Below are positions 35,598 to 45,700 of a stretch of DNA of 64,000 nucleotides, piece after piece. This DNA comes from an uncultured Clostridia bacterium (GTDB lineage Bacteria > Bacillota > Clostridia > TANB77 > CAG-508): positions 114,044 through 178,043 of the forward strand of contig CAOKHH010000001.1 of assembly GCA_948468225.1 (NCBI GenBank). Reading direction: 5' to 3'. The notes below the pieces were generated by a model that was given only the letters and a program-made list of their open reading frames with translations, was not told where the DNA came from and searched no databases. Both the position numbers and the translations under genes were made by a program. Numbering within the stretch: the stretch's first letter is position 1; the number at the start of each line of letters is the position of its first letter.

Positions 35598-38500
35598 TGA
35601 GTAAGAAAAAGAAAGTATTTATTATAGCATATGTAATAATATTGATGGCAGTTGCAACATTTATGCTAAATAAAATATTTGCTGCAGGAAATAGTACTAC
35701 ATCTCAAGGTGATGTTGATACTGGTAAGTATGCTGGGAAAAAATTAGAGGGTAAAGAAACAGAGGCAACTACAAAACCAGCTAATATAGACGGAGTTAAC
35801 TTTGGAGAAATAAATATTCAGAGAGTAGAAAATTGGGCAAAAGGTACAGATAGAGGTAATATAGGTAGAATAACATGGAACCTACTTATAGGGAATAATG
35901 ATGTATTCTGTTTAAATAAAGATAAGAGAATGTTAAACGAAAACAATGTGATGAATCAGTATATTAGAAAAGTAACCTCAGTTAGTATGGTTGGACATAA
36001 AAATGGTACAGATTTCGCAACTGTTCCAGTAACTTGCACAGTATATCCAACTAATGGATCTTGGGTTTCATCAAGTTCTATTCCTTATGCAACATATGCA
36101 TCTTTAATATTTAATTGGGATAAACTTGCAGTAAAACATCAAACTCAAGAAGATTTTGGGATGTCTGCGGCATATGTATTTGCACACAGAAATGAATATC
36201 CAAATAAATCAGATGGAACTTATACTGATGCTCAACATGCTTTATGGGCAGTATTAAAGGGCGATAAAGAGGCATCAGGAATTGATAATGACGTTAATGA
36301 TGATAATATTCAAAGTTTAATAACGATAAAAGATTTGAGAAAGCAGATAAGCGCAATAGAAGATGAAATAGATGTTATAAATATAAATATAAATAATTGT
36401 GAAAGAGAAATAAATACAAGACAAAACAATATAGATCAATATAATGATAGAATAATGGAATTAGAGGAAGAAAAAAGAAATGCATCAGAATATAGGCAAC
36501 AAGAAATACAAAGAGAAATAGAAAGATATGAGGGATATATATTAAATTATGAGACTCAAATTGAAACATATGAAACACAGATAGAAGGTTTCAAAACACA
36601 GATAGATAATAAAAATAAAGAGATAGAAACTAAGAAAGAAGAAATACAAGTTCAAGAAGATTTATTAAAAAATGTTTCTGGAGCGAACGGGTTAATAATT
36701 AAAGCATTGGCATTTGAACAATATAGGGATGAGTTTAAGGTTCCATCTTTAGTTGACAGTAATGGTAATCATGAATTTAAATATGTAAAAAATGGTGATT
36801 ATTTTATAGCAGGACCAATAAAAATAAAGTATCCATCATTAAAAACAGCGGTTGGAGAGGTAGTTGGAATAATCGATACTAATAAATTAAAACTAGAAGG
36901 AAAAACAGATGATGGAACTATAAAAAATATAGATCGCTCACAATTTGAAATTACTGATAAAAACGGACAAAAAATAGATTTTGCTGAAGATGGTATAAAT
37001 TTTGAATTCTATTTAAAAGTTAATAATAAGGCGATAAAGGACAATAAAATAAAGTATATAACAGATTTTACGATTAAATTTAAATACATGAATATAACTG
37101 CAGACGGATATAAGATATATGATCCAGATGGTAAAGTGTTGGAATACTATGAATGGGAAAGAAAATCACAAGAAGTAGAAACTTCAAGTGATTGTGAGGT
37201 ATATTGCTCAGAATGTGAGCAATATAGATATATATATTGTACTGATAGCAGTGATACATATGATGATTGTCCATATTGTGGAAAAAGTTATTGTAGAATA
37301 ACACATTCACACGATATGGAGTATCAATTAAAAAGAAAGAGTAGTCCATCAGCCTATGCCGAGTTACAACCAATATTTATATGTGGTAATGCAGAAATAT
37401 TCTGGGAAGAATATGAACTAAAAATTACTTTTAAACCAGATAATGGTTTGCCAACATTTATAGATTTAGGTGGAAAAGTTTGGGTAGATGGTCCAATGGA
37501 CGAAGGAAAAGTAATTGATAATGCAGACGGAATTTTTAATGGTGAAGATTGGGGAAGAGAAAATGTATTAGTAGAATTATTCTTCTTCGATAAAACGCCA
37601 GTTAAAGTTGGAGTTAAAGATGTAATTGCAGATAAAAGAAATACAAAACTAATAAATGGTGCAAATGGTAATTATGCAGTATACACAGATAAAGATGGAA
37701 ACTATATGTTTTATGGATTACCAGTAGACCAAAACTACTATGTAAGATTTACTTATGATGGTCAGACTTATACTATAACTAAATATTTAGCAGGTGGAAG
37801 TGAGGCGGATTATAAGAATAATCCAAATGATTCAAAATATGATGATAATTCAAAAGTAAAAGATGAAACAGAAAGAGACGCATTTAACAAGAAATTTGAA
37901 AAAATTACTTATGTATTTTCAGATATAGGAAAAAGAAATGGAACAGGACAAGCATTAGGAACATCTCCTTTCTTAAAATATTTAGATAAGAAATATACAG
38001 AAAGCGGAGTTGACTACATTAAGAGCAAAATAATAACAACAGATAATAATCGTGACGCAGAGTATGGCGAAACAGGAGGACCAACAACACAAACAGGAAA
38101 AGCAATAGATCCGTTTAAAATACAAGCAAGAACAGCTGAGGCTTTAAAATATCCTTTTGAAAAAAATGGAGAAATACTAATATATAGTACATCATCTGAA
38201 TACACAGGACTTAAAGGAAATGCTTTACATTATTTACAACATATAAACCTTGGATTAAAGTTTAGACAAAGAGCAGATTTCCAACTATCAACACAATTAA
38301 AAGCAGGAGCTACAACAATAAAAGACAAAGAAAAAGTTGTTATTTATCCACAAAGTGCTAAGAAAGAAAACTTAGACAAAGATATGGACTTCACAAGACA
38401 AGAGGATGAATATATAAAACAAGAAATTTCTGCTGCAGATTATAACTGGAGAGCTAAATTTACAGAGATATATGGAGACAATGGACAAGAGATAACAGGT

Positions 38501-40960
38501 TATGTAGATGAAGATAAATTAAATGTATATGTTCTATATAGAATAGCAATAAAAAATCAATGTGAAGATGCTGGAGACTCAGGAATTATAAATGAAATAA
38601 TTGATTATTATGATAATAGACTAGAAAGAGTTCCAGAGAGTGAAATTGCAAGAGCAAGTAGATTATTTAGAGAAGCAGGACTTAATGTTCCAGAAAAAGA
38701 TTGGGATTCTTGGATTGAAGATAAAAATACACAAGTTATTTGGACAGGTTCAAGTAAAGTTGGAAATTATATAATGATGACAACAAACACTGAAATACCA
38801 GTAGCCGCAAGCAACTCAGAAACAGCTATATACTTAATGCTAAAAGTAAAAGATAATGGTGAGGTATTAAATACAGGAACTGATAGATCTGAAAGAGATG
38901 GTATGCAAAATATTGCAGAAATCGGTTCATATACAGTAAAAAACGGAGACAAAGTAGTAGGAAAAATAGACAAAGACTCTGCTCCAGGAAATGCAATACC
39001 AGGAAATAAATCAACTTATGAAGATGATACAGATGCATCACCAATGTTTAGGTTAGAAATAAACTGGACACCAAAAGAAATAAAAGGAACTGTATGGGAT
39101 GATGCTAGAGAAGTAAATGGAACAAAGGACGCTGGAGAGTTTGGAATAGAAAATGTTACGGTAAAATTAGTAGAACACATTGTAAAGAAGGATGCTTATG
39201 GAAATTATATAGTAACAGCTGAAGTTGAAAGACCAGGAATAGAATTAGGTTATAAAACGATAAGTGTTGACCCGAATCAATGTGTAAAGACAAATCAAAA
39301 AGGAGAATATAGATTTTATGTTGAGGGTGGAAACTATTCATTAAAATTCATTTATGGTAACAAAGAAATGTTATATGAGTTTAACGAAAATGGAACAGAA
39401 AACAAAAATGAAAATAAAATATATAATGGACAAGATTATCAAGCAACTAACTATACTCCATTAAGTAGCGGTGTTTCTGGATACATAACCTCTGATAACA
39501 AACTAAAAGCATTTGCTACTAATAGTGACCTTGAAACTGCATATGAAAATTTCTTAGTAGTAGGACAAGTAGACGCAGATCCGGTTGATGATTTATCATG
39601 GTGGAATACAAACTGGAATATAAGTGGAATTTTTGGAAAACAACCTGAAGTAGAAACTGACAAATGGGGATTAAATAGTAAATATAATAAATCAAGTAAT
39701 GCAAGAGATAAAGCTACAATAAGAGCAGACATAATAGAAAACACACAAAAATTAACTTACTCTAATGCAAGTGTGCTAGACAAATTAAATAGTGGAAATA
39801 CACTAAGCATAGATGATGCAAAGACCCTTAGCGGTGACAATACAGTTAATAAATTATATGACAATAATGGAAACTGTACATATATGGAAGCTGTATCAGA
39901 CATTATAACAATTGCATCAAATGATTTAATAACAGAACCTAATGTTATTAACCTTGGATTAAAAGAAAGACCACAAGCTAGTAGACAATTAGAGAAACAA
40001 GTAGATAGAATAATATTAACAGCAAGTGATGGAACAGTTCTTGTAGATACAGGCGATAATACTAAACAATCTGGATTACAAAAAATAGATGGTATACAAC
40101 AAACATTCATAAACTTAGAGCCAACTTTAATGGATGGAGCTAAATTAGATATATACTATTCATTAAAGATAACAAACGATTCAACAAAAGATGATCGCTT
40201 AGATAATTATGTATATGTAAGAAATCCTAAAAAGAAAGTTACAAGAGGACATTTACAAAATAATGATGAAGATGTTTTAGATGATTTAGCAAAGAGGTTA
40301 AATTCTAGATATGATAGATTTACTGATTTGCCAATAAAAGCAACAGTGTTTGACTATGTAAATATAAACTTAGAATATAGGGCAGAAGACGATAATAATG
40401 GCGCTATATGGACTAAAGTATATGAAGAAAGTGGAAATACTGGAAATTCAGTAAATGATATTAACAGTGGTTGGCTTTCAGCTGAAGCTAGTGCAAGAAT
40501 AAAGAGAGATCAAAAGTATGTATCAAAAGTGTTACAAACAGATACAAATAAAGTTGATAAGAAATATAGAGGAGAAGTAGTTAGTGGAAATGCAACAGAT
40601 GGATTACTTGCAGGAGAGTCAGTTACAATACCACTTCATTTAGGAATAACATTATCAGAAGACACAAGTGGAAAGAACTTAACAGATTATGATTTCTCAA
40701 ACTGTGCAGAGTTAACACAAATAGTTACATCAGCAGGAAGAAGAGATTACGATACAGTTCCTGGAGATTATGTACCATATGAAAGATTAAATAAAGATAA
40801 TCCAGATAAAGATAAACAAGCAGATGCATTCTTAACAGGAACAACAGCAATAACACCACCATTAGGTGAAGGCAGATTCTATTATGTAATTGCAATAGTA
40901 TCAGCAACAATAATACTTGTAGGAATAGTGTTAATAAAGAAAAAAGTTTTAAAGAAATAA
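35597..40960 (+). CDS. giant thioester adhesin with coiled coil, zinc ribbon and SdrD_B domains
   Basis: 1787 residues. Signal peptide ~6-30. Residues ~70-225 look like a class I thioester domain: Cys105 in 'DVFCLN' and Gln213 in 'AQHALW', matching the [YF]C and QxAxW motifs whose Cys-Gln bond binds host targets covalently. A long coiled coil follows (~243-355), then beta domains interrupted at ~532-575 by a CxxC...CxxC zinc ribbon ('YCSECEQYRY', 'DCPYCGKSYC'), which is odd in an exported protein. SdrD_B-like domains lie at ~620-720 ('LGGKVWVDGPMDEG') and ~1158-1275 ('IKGTVWDDAREVNG'). C-terminus 'ITPPLGEGRFYY', membrane helix and KKKVLKK tail: a PPxGE variant of a sortase signal. Likely a cell-wall adhesin; the thioester is inferred from motifs only. 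Confidence 0.82.
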   Translation: MSKKKKVFIIAYVIILMAVATFMLNKIFAAGNSTTSQGDVDTGKYAGKKLEGKETEATTKPANIDGVNFGEINIQRVENWAKGTDRGNIGRITWNLLIGNNDVFCLNKDKRMLNENNVMNQYIRKVTSVSMVGHKNGTDFATVPVTCTVYPTNGSWVSSSSIPYATYASLIFNWDKLAVKHQTQEDFGMSAAYVFAHRNEYPNKSDGTYTDAQHALWAVLKGDKEASGIDNDVNDDNIQSLITIKDLRKQISAIEDEIDVINININNCEREINTRQNNIDQYNDRIMELEEEKRNASEYRQQEIQREIERYEGYILNYETQIETYETQIEGFKTQIDNKNKEIETKKEEIQVQEDLLKNVSGANGLIIKALAFEQYRDEFKVPSLVDSNGNHEFKYVKNGDYFIAGPIKIKYPSLKTAVGEVVGIIDTNKLKLEGKTDDGTIKNIDRSQFEITDKNGQKIDFAEDGINFEFYLKVNNKAIKDNKIKYITDFTIKFKYMNITADGYKIYDPDGKVLEYYEWERKSQEVETSSDCEVYCSECEQYRYIYCTDSSDTYDDCPYCGKSYCRITHSHDMEYQLKRKSSPSAYAELQPIFICGNAEIFWEEYELKITFKPDNGLPTFIDLGGKVWVDGPMDEGKVIDNADGIFNGEDWGRENVLVELFFFDKTPVKVGVKDVIADKRNTKLINGANGNYAVYTDKDGNYMFYGLPVDQNYYVRFTYDGQTYTITKYLAGGSEADYKNNPNDSKYDDNSKVKDETERDAFNKKFEKITYVFSDIGKRNGTGQALGTSPFLKYLDKKYTESGVDYIKSKIITTDNNRDAEYGETGGPTTQTGKAIDPFKIQARTAEALKYPFEKNGEILIYSTSSEYTGLKGNALHYLQHINLGLKFRQRADFQLSTQLKAGATTIKDKEKVVIYPQSAKKENLDKDMDFTRQEDEYIKQEISAADYNWRAKFTEIYGDNGQEITGYVDEDKLNVYVLYRIAIKNQCEDAGDSGIINEIIDYYDNRLERVPESEIARASRLFREAGLNVPEKDWDSWIEDKNTQVIWTGSSKVGNYIMMTTNTEIPVAASNSETAIYLMLKVKDNGEVLNTGTDRSERDGMQNIAEIGSYTVKNGDKVVGKIDKDSAPGNAIPGNKSTYEDDTDASPMFRLEINWTPKEIKGTVWDDAREVNGTKDAGEFGIENVTVKLVEHIVKKDAYGNYIVTAEVERPGIELGYKTISVDPNQCVKTNQKGEYRFYVEGGNYSLKFIYGNKEMLYEFNENGTENKNENKIYNGQDYQATNYTPLSSGVSGYITSDNKLKAFATNSDLETAYENFLVVGQVDADPVDDLSWWNTNWNISGIFGKQPEVETDKWGLNSKYNKSSNARDKATIRADIIENTQKLTYSNASVLDKLNSGNTLSIDDAKTLSGDNTVNKLYDNNGNCTYMEAVSDIITIASNDLITEPNVINLGLKERPQASRQLEKQVDRIILTASDGTVLVDTGDNTKQSGLQKIDGIQQTFINLEPTLMDGAKLDIYYSLKITNDSTKDDRLDNYVYVRNPKKKVTRGHLQNNDEDVLDDLAKRLNSRYDRFTDLPIKATVFDYVNINLEYRAEDDNNGAIWTKVYEESGNTGNSVNDINSGWLSAEASARIKRDQKYVSKVLQTDTNKVDKKYRGEVVSGNATDGLLAGESVTIPLHLGITLSEDTSGKNLTDYDFSNCAELTQIVTSAGRRDYDTVPGDYVPYERLNKDNPDKDKQADAFLTGTTAITPPLGEGRFYYVIAIVSATIILVGIVLIKKKVLKK

Positions 40961-40971
40961 AACAAAAATAG

Positions 40972-41010
40972 AATAAGGGGGTAATTTTAAAATTGCCTCC
41001 TTATTTTTTA
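40972..41010 (+). terminator. terminator of surface-protein operon
   Basis: 15-bp stem with two G-U pairs (AATAAGGGGGTAATT side), TTAA loop and T6 tail. Confidence 0.92.
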
Positions 41011-41034
41011 TTATGTAAGATATATTGCAAATAA

Positions 41035-41060
41035 TGTAGGGGCGGGCCCTGTGTCCGCCC
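41035..41060 (+). repeat. TGTAGGGGCGGGCCC hairpin repeat before RAYT gene
   Basis: Identical in its 26 bases to the copy inside the transposase at 41235. Confidence 0.95.
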
Positions 41061-41085
41061 AAAATAAAAAAGGAAGATGATTATA

Positions 41086-41652
41086 ATGTATGATCCCAAA
41101 ATTCATCACAGACATTCAATACGAATCCCAAAATACGATTATTCCCAAAATGGATATTATTTCATTACAATATGCATCGAAAATAAAAGAAAAATATTAG
41201 CAAATATCATATATGGCGAAAATAGCAAAAATAATGTAGGGGCGGGCCCTGTGTCCGCCCAAAATATAAAAAACGAATTTATTAAATTACAATTAACCAA
41301 AATAGGAAATATAATTGAAAAAAATTATTTAAATATTGAAAATGAATTTAAAAATATAAAATTGCACGATTATGTAATAATGCCAAACCACATACATGGA
41401 ATAATTGAAATAACAGAAAGGGCGGACACAGGGCCCGCCCCTACAATTTCCGATATAATATGTTCATTTAAAACAAGAACAACCCATGAAATATCATTAG
41501 GTATAAAAGATGGAAAATATGCGCCATATCAAAAAAGGTTTTGGCAACGAAATTATTACGAACATGTAATACGTAATGAAAAAGAATATCTACGAATTTT
41601 AGAATATATTCAGTACAATCCGCTAAATTGGATATATGATAAATATTATTAA
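41086..41652 (+). CDS. REP-associated tyrosine (RAYT) Y1 transposase carrying two repeat copies
   Basis: 188 residues (ATG at 41086, 9 bases after AGGAAG). Family marks: 'HRHSIRIPKYDYSQNGYYFITICI' at the N-terminus, HUH motif 'MPNHIHGIIEI' near residue 105, 'FKTRTTHEI', and 'YILEYIQYNPLNW'-like C-terminus with the candidate catalytic Tyr in 'RILEYIQYNP'. Two hairpin repeats lie in frame: a forward copy encoding NVGAGPVSA (41235-41260) and an inverted copy encoding R-A-D-T-G-P-A-P-T (41420-41444), besides the copy just upstream. RAYTs in other bacteria act on nearby REP hairpins, so this is the best candidate for the mobiliser of the window's repeats. Whether it acts at all is inference. Confidence 0.88.
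   Translation: MYDPKIHHRHSIRIPKYDYSQNGYYFITICIENKRKILANIIYGENSKNNVGAGPVSAQNIKNEFIKLQLTKIGNIIEKNYLNIENEFKNIKLHDYVIMPNHIHGIIEITERADTGPAPTISDIICSFKTRTTHEISLGIKDGKYAPYQKRFWQRNYYEHVIRNEKEYLRILEYIQYNPLNWIYDKYY
41235..41260 (+). repeat. hairpin repeat inside RAYT coding sequence
   Basis: Same 26 bases as at 41035; in frame, coding N-V-G-A-G-P-V-S-A. Confidence 0.95.
41420..41444 (-). repeat. inverted hairpin repeat inside RAYT coding sequence
   Basis: Reverse complement of GTAGGGGCGGGCCCTGTGT plus CCGCCC; coded peptide R-A-D-T-G-P-A-P-T. Confidence 0.92.
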
Positions 41653-41654
41653 AC

Positions 41655-41690
41655 TATAGGGCGCATGAACGACGGAATCGTCGTTCCGCC
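41655..41690 (+). repeat. composite repeat TATAGGGCGCATG + ACGTCGTTCCG end
   Basis: Begins like the first family (TATAGGGCGCATGAACGACG) and ends TCGTCGTTCCGCC like the second; perhaps a nested or recombined copy. Confidence 0.65.
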
Positions 41691-41710
41691 TTTAATAATA
41701 TAAAATAACA

Positions 41711-42436
41711 TTATTCCCATATTTTAATTATGCAATATAAAACAGATAAATCTTTTGATTTTATTGATATTGTGTATGCATTGTCAACTTTTGAAAACAT
41801 ACAGGCAAGTTCATCACCTAATTTACATTCTTTTTTATACATTATTTCTAAGTTTTTAAAATCTATATTATTGTAATCATCATCAGGCATTAGATTTGTT
41901 ATCATTTTTAAATAAGATAAATTGTTTGCATGTCCATTTATATCTAGATCGTTTCGTGTAATTATATAATTTTTAGTAAAATCATATTCCTCAGGTTCTT
42001 TTAATTTTTGAATTGGCTCTTCGAATACGCAAGTATTGTCTGGCTTATATATATCTAAAATTTCTTGTGATGTTTTTTCAATGTTTAATGTGTTAGTGTT
42101 TATAAGTACCCATTTTGTAGTTGCTTTAGCAACTAACTCGTTGTTTTTTGTGTATATTTCAAAATCACGATATGAATATAGTTTATCTGCTGAGCTTGGC
42201 CATGTTTTTACAGTTAATTCTGAGTTCCATATAGGTCTTGAAAATACTTGTAATTTCCAGTTTAAAAGTAGCCAGTTATATGGCTTTTCTACCATATGAT
42301 TTATAGAAATTCCTAAAGAATCTGAATGGGCCCCAGCGATTTCTTGCATCATTCTAAGAATTCCGTAATTTGTTAGTGCGTTTCTTGTATCTATATCACA
42401 TATTTCAACATGAAATTTTCTTTCAAATAAATTCAT
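41711..42436 (-). CDS. acyl-ACP thioesterase
   Basis: 241-residue double-hotdog thioesterase (FatA/FatB-like bacterial type) that releases fatty acids from acyl carrier protein. The catalytic region of the second hotdog is 'TRNDLDINGHANNLSYLKM' near residue 165, with the Asn and His of N-G-H; the first hotdog has 'RMMQEIAGAHSDSLGIS'. An AAGGATT site is before the ATG. Single gene, divergent from rpoB. Confidence 0.87.
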   Translation of the reverse strand: MNLFERKFHVEICDIDTRNALTNYGILRMMQEIAGAHSDSLGISINHMVEKPYNWLLLNWKLQVFSRPIWNSELTVKTWPSSADKLYSYRDFEIYTKNNELVAKATTKWVLINTNTLNIEKTSQEILDIYKPDNTCVFEEPIQKLKEPEEYDFTKNYIITRNDLDINGHANNLSYLKMITNLMPDDDYNNIDFKNLEIMYKKECKLGDELACMFSKVDNAYTISIKSKDLSVLYCIIKIWE

Positions 42437-42455
42437 TTTAAAATCCTTCCTTTGC

Positions 42456-42482
42456 TATAGGGCGCAATCATGCGCCCCTACA
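42456..42482 (-). repeat. inverted GGGGCGCATGATTGCGCCC hairpin repeat
   Basis: On the minus strand same core as 20483 and 54224. It lies between the thioesterase start and the rpoB promoter. Confidence 0.85.
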
Positions 42483-42546
42483 TTTTAAATGTAATAAAAA
42501 TTATAGCATAGAACAAAATATTTTGCAAATATTTTTATGTAAAATG

Positions 42547-42576
42547 TTGACAAGCCGTATTTCCGTATGATAGAAT
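42547..42576 (+). promoter_or_regulatory. rpoB promoter with ~210-base leader
   Basis: TTGACA (42547-42552), 18-base spacer and TAGAAT (42571-42576). The leader to 42793 is AT-rich with no gene seen and only weak stems; its length suggests some leader control, not identified. Confidence 0.65.
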
Positions 42577-42793
42577 AATATAGCCTATTTGTAAAAATGG
42601 GCAAAAATGGTTTTTGTATATAAATTTAAGGGAGAGGAATTAAATTTTAAAAAACCTATTTTGATTAAAATCCATTAGGGCAGTATGGTTTTAAAGCGAA
42701 ATAGTTAGTTTATTATTTAAGAGGGACTTCTTTAAAATGAATATAAATTTCTTCTGCTCAAATATTTTAAAATCTTGAAGGAGTTGATTCATT

Positions 42794-45700
42794 TTGTTAA
42801 CAGATGTAAAACACGAAAAGTGTACTAGAAAAACATTTGCTAAAACAGGCGATTTCATTGAAATGCCAAATCTTATTAAAGTACAAATTGATTCTTACAA
42901 TTGGTTCATTAAGGAAGGCTTAGGAGAAGTTTTAAAAGATATTTCTCCAATAGAAGATTATTCTCGGAAATTTAGTTCTTGAATTTTTCGACTATTACAT
43001 GGAAGAAAAAAGTAAATACACAACTGAAGAGGCAAAAGAAAGAGATGCTACATATTCTACACGTTTACATGTAAAAGTAAGATTGATAAATCGTGAAACT
43101 GGAGAAATTAAAGAACAAGAAATTTATCTTGGAGATTTCCCACTTATGACAGAAAGTGGAACATTTATTATAAATGGTGCAGAAAGAGTTATTGTTAGCC
43201 AATTAGTTCGTTCACCAGGATGTTACTATGGTTCAGATTATGATAAAACTGGTAAAAAGATATATACATCTACAGTTATGCCTATAAGAGGTGCTTGGTT
43301 AGAATATGAAACAGATGCAAATGATGTTTTCTATGTTAGAGTTGATAGAACAAGAAAACTACCAGTAACAACATTATTAAGAGCAATAGGTGTTTCAACA
43401 GATGAGCAAATTATAGATTTATTTGGTGAAGATGAAAAAATATTAGCAACAATAGCAAAAGATTCAGTAAAAACAAGTGATGAAGCTTTAGTTGAAATAT
43501 ATAAAAAATTAAGACCAGGAGAACTTCCAACTGTTGAAGCCGCAAGAAATTTATTCAACGGTTTATTTTTCGACAACAGAAGATATGACTTATCAAAAGT
43601 AGGAAGATATAAATTTAATAAAAAATTAAATTTAGCTTATAGAATAACAGATAAAATAGCATATGCTGATATTGTTAATCCAGAAACAGGAGAAGTTCTT
43701 GTTGAAAAAGATAATATAATTTCAAAAGAAGTTGCTACACAAATTCAAAATTCTGGAATAAATATTGTAGATGTTAAAGTTGAAGACAAAAAAGTTAGAA
43801 TAATAGGAAACGGAACAGTTGATATTAAGGCATTTGTAGACATCGATTTAAGTGACTTAAACATAAAAGAATTAGTAAATTATGAAGTATTAAAAAACAT
43901 ATTAGAAAATACTAAAAAAGAAGATTTAAAGAAAGCAATAGAAGAAAGAATTAACGAATTAGTTCCAAAACATATTGTTACAGAAGATATGATTTCTTCA
44001 ATAAATTATTTATTAAACTTACAATATGGATTAGGAAGAATTGATGATATAGATCACTTAGGAAACAGAAGAATTAGATGTGTTGGAGAGTTATTACAAA
44101 ATCAATTTAGAATTGGTCTTACAAGATTAGAAAGAGTTGTTAGAGAAAGAATGACAATACAAGACTTAGATGTTGTAACACCACAAACATTGATTAACAC
44201 AAAACCAATAACATCAGCAATTAAAGAATTCTTTGGTAGCTCACAATTATCTCAATTTATGGATCAAACAAACCCATTATCTGAGTTAACACATAAAAGA
44301 AGAATTTCAGCATTAGGACCTGGTGGTTTATCTAGAGAAAGAGCTGGATTTGAAGTAAGAGACGTTCACTATACTCACTATGGTAGATTATGTCCAATAG
44401 AATCTCCTGAAGGACCAAACATTGGACTTATATCAGCACTTTCATCATTTGCAATAATAAATGAATATGGATTTATTGAAACACCATATAGAAAAGTAGA
44501 TCCAAAAACTCATGCTGTAACAGATGAAGTTGAATATATGACAGCCGATGAAGAAGATGACTACATGATAGCTCAAGCTAGTGAGCCAAGAGACAAGAAA
44601 GAAAAATTTGTTAACAAAAAAATAAAAGTAAGATACTTAGATGAAATTATAGAAGTTCCATCAGATAAAGTAGATTACATAGATGTATCTCCAAAGCAAT
44701 TGGTTTCTGTTGGTGCTGCAATGATACCTTTCTTAGAGCACGATGATGCAAACCGTGCGTTAATGGGTGCAAACATGCAACGTCAAGCAGTTCCACTTAT
44801 GATTACAGATTCACCAATAGTTGGAACAGGTATTGAATATAAAGCAGCAAAAGATTCTGCAATAGTTGTTGTTGCAAAAGAAGGCGGAGTTGTACAAAAA
44901 GTTACAGCTGACCAAATTATAATCAAAAATGATAAAGGAAACACAGATACATATACATTACGTAAGTTCAAGAGAACAAACGGTGCAACATGTATTAACC
45001 AAAGACCAATAGTTTCAGCTGGTGAAAAGGTTAATAAAGATGATGTTATAGCAGATGGACCATCAACACAAAATGGTGAAATGGCATTAGGAAAGAATGT
45101 TTTAATAGCATTCACAACTTGGGAAGGTTATAACTACGAGGATGCTATACTATTAAGTGAAAGACTTGTTAAAGAGGATGTTTATACATCAATACACATT
45201 GAAGAATATGATTGTGAATGTCGTGATACAAAACTTGGACCTGAAGAAATTACAAGAGATATTCCAAATGTTGGAGAAGATGCATTAAAAGACTTAGATG
45301 ATTCAGGAATAATTAGAATAGGTGCGGAAGTTAGACCAGGAGATATTTTAGTTGGAAAAGTAACTCCAAAAGGAGAGACAGAACTAACGGCAGAAGAAAG
45401 ATTACTTCGTGCTATATTTGGAGAAAAGGCTAGAGAAGTTAGAGATACATCTTTAAAAGTACCTCATGGAGAACAAGGAACAATAGTTGATGTTAAAATA
45501 TTTACAAGAGAGAATTCAGAAGAATTAGGACCTGGTGTAAATCAAGTAATAAGAGTATATATTGCTCAAAAGAGAAAAATATCTGTTGGAGATAAAATGG
45601 CTGGACGTCATGGTAACAAAGGTGTTATTTCAAGAATATTACCAGTTGAAGATATGCCATTTATGCCAGATGGAACTCCAGTTGATGTTGTATTAAACCC

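Noticed and set aside
31002-40960. Long antisense frames across the giant surface genes
   Set aside because: They lack ribosome sites and family features and mirror the codon bias of the sense genes.
42577-42793. Leader peptide or ribosomal-protein binding site before rpoB
   Set aside because: No short ORF with a ribosome site and no clear stem that I could support.
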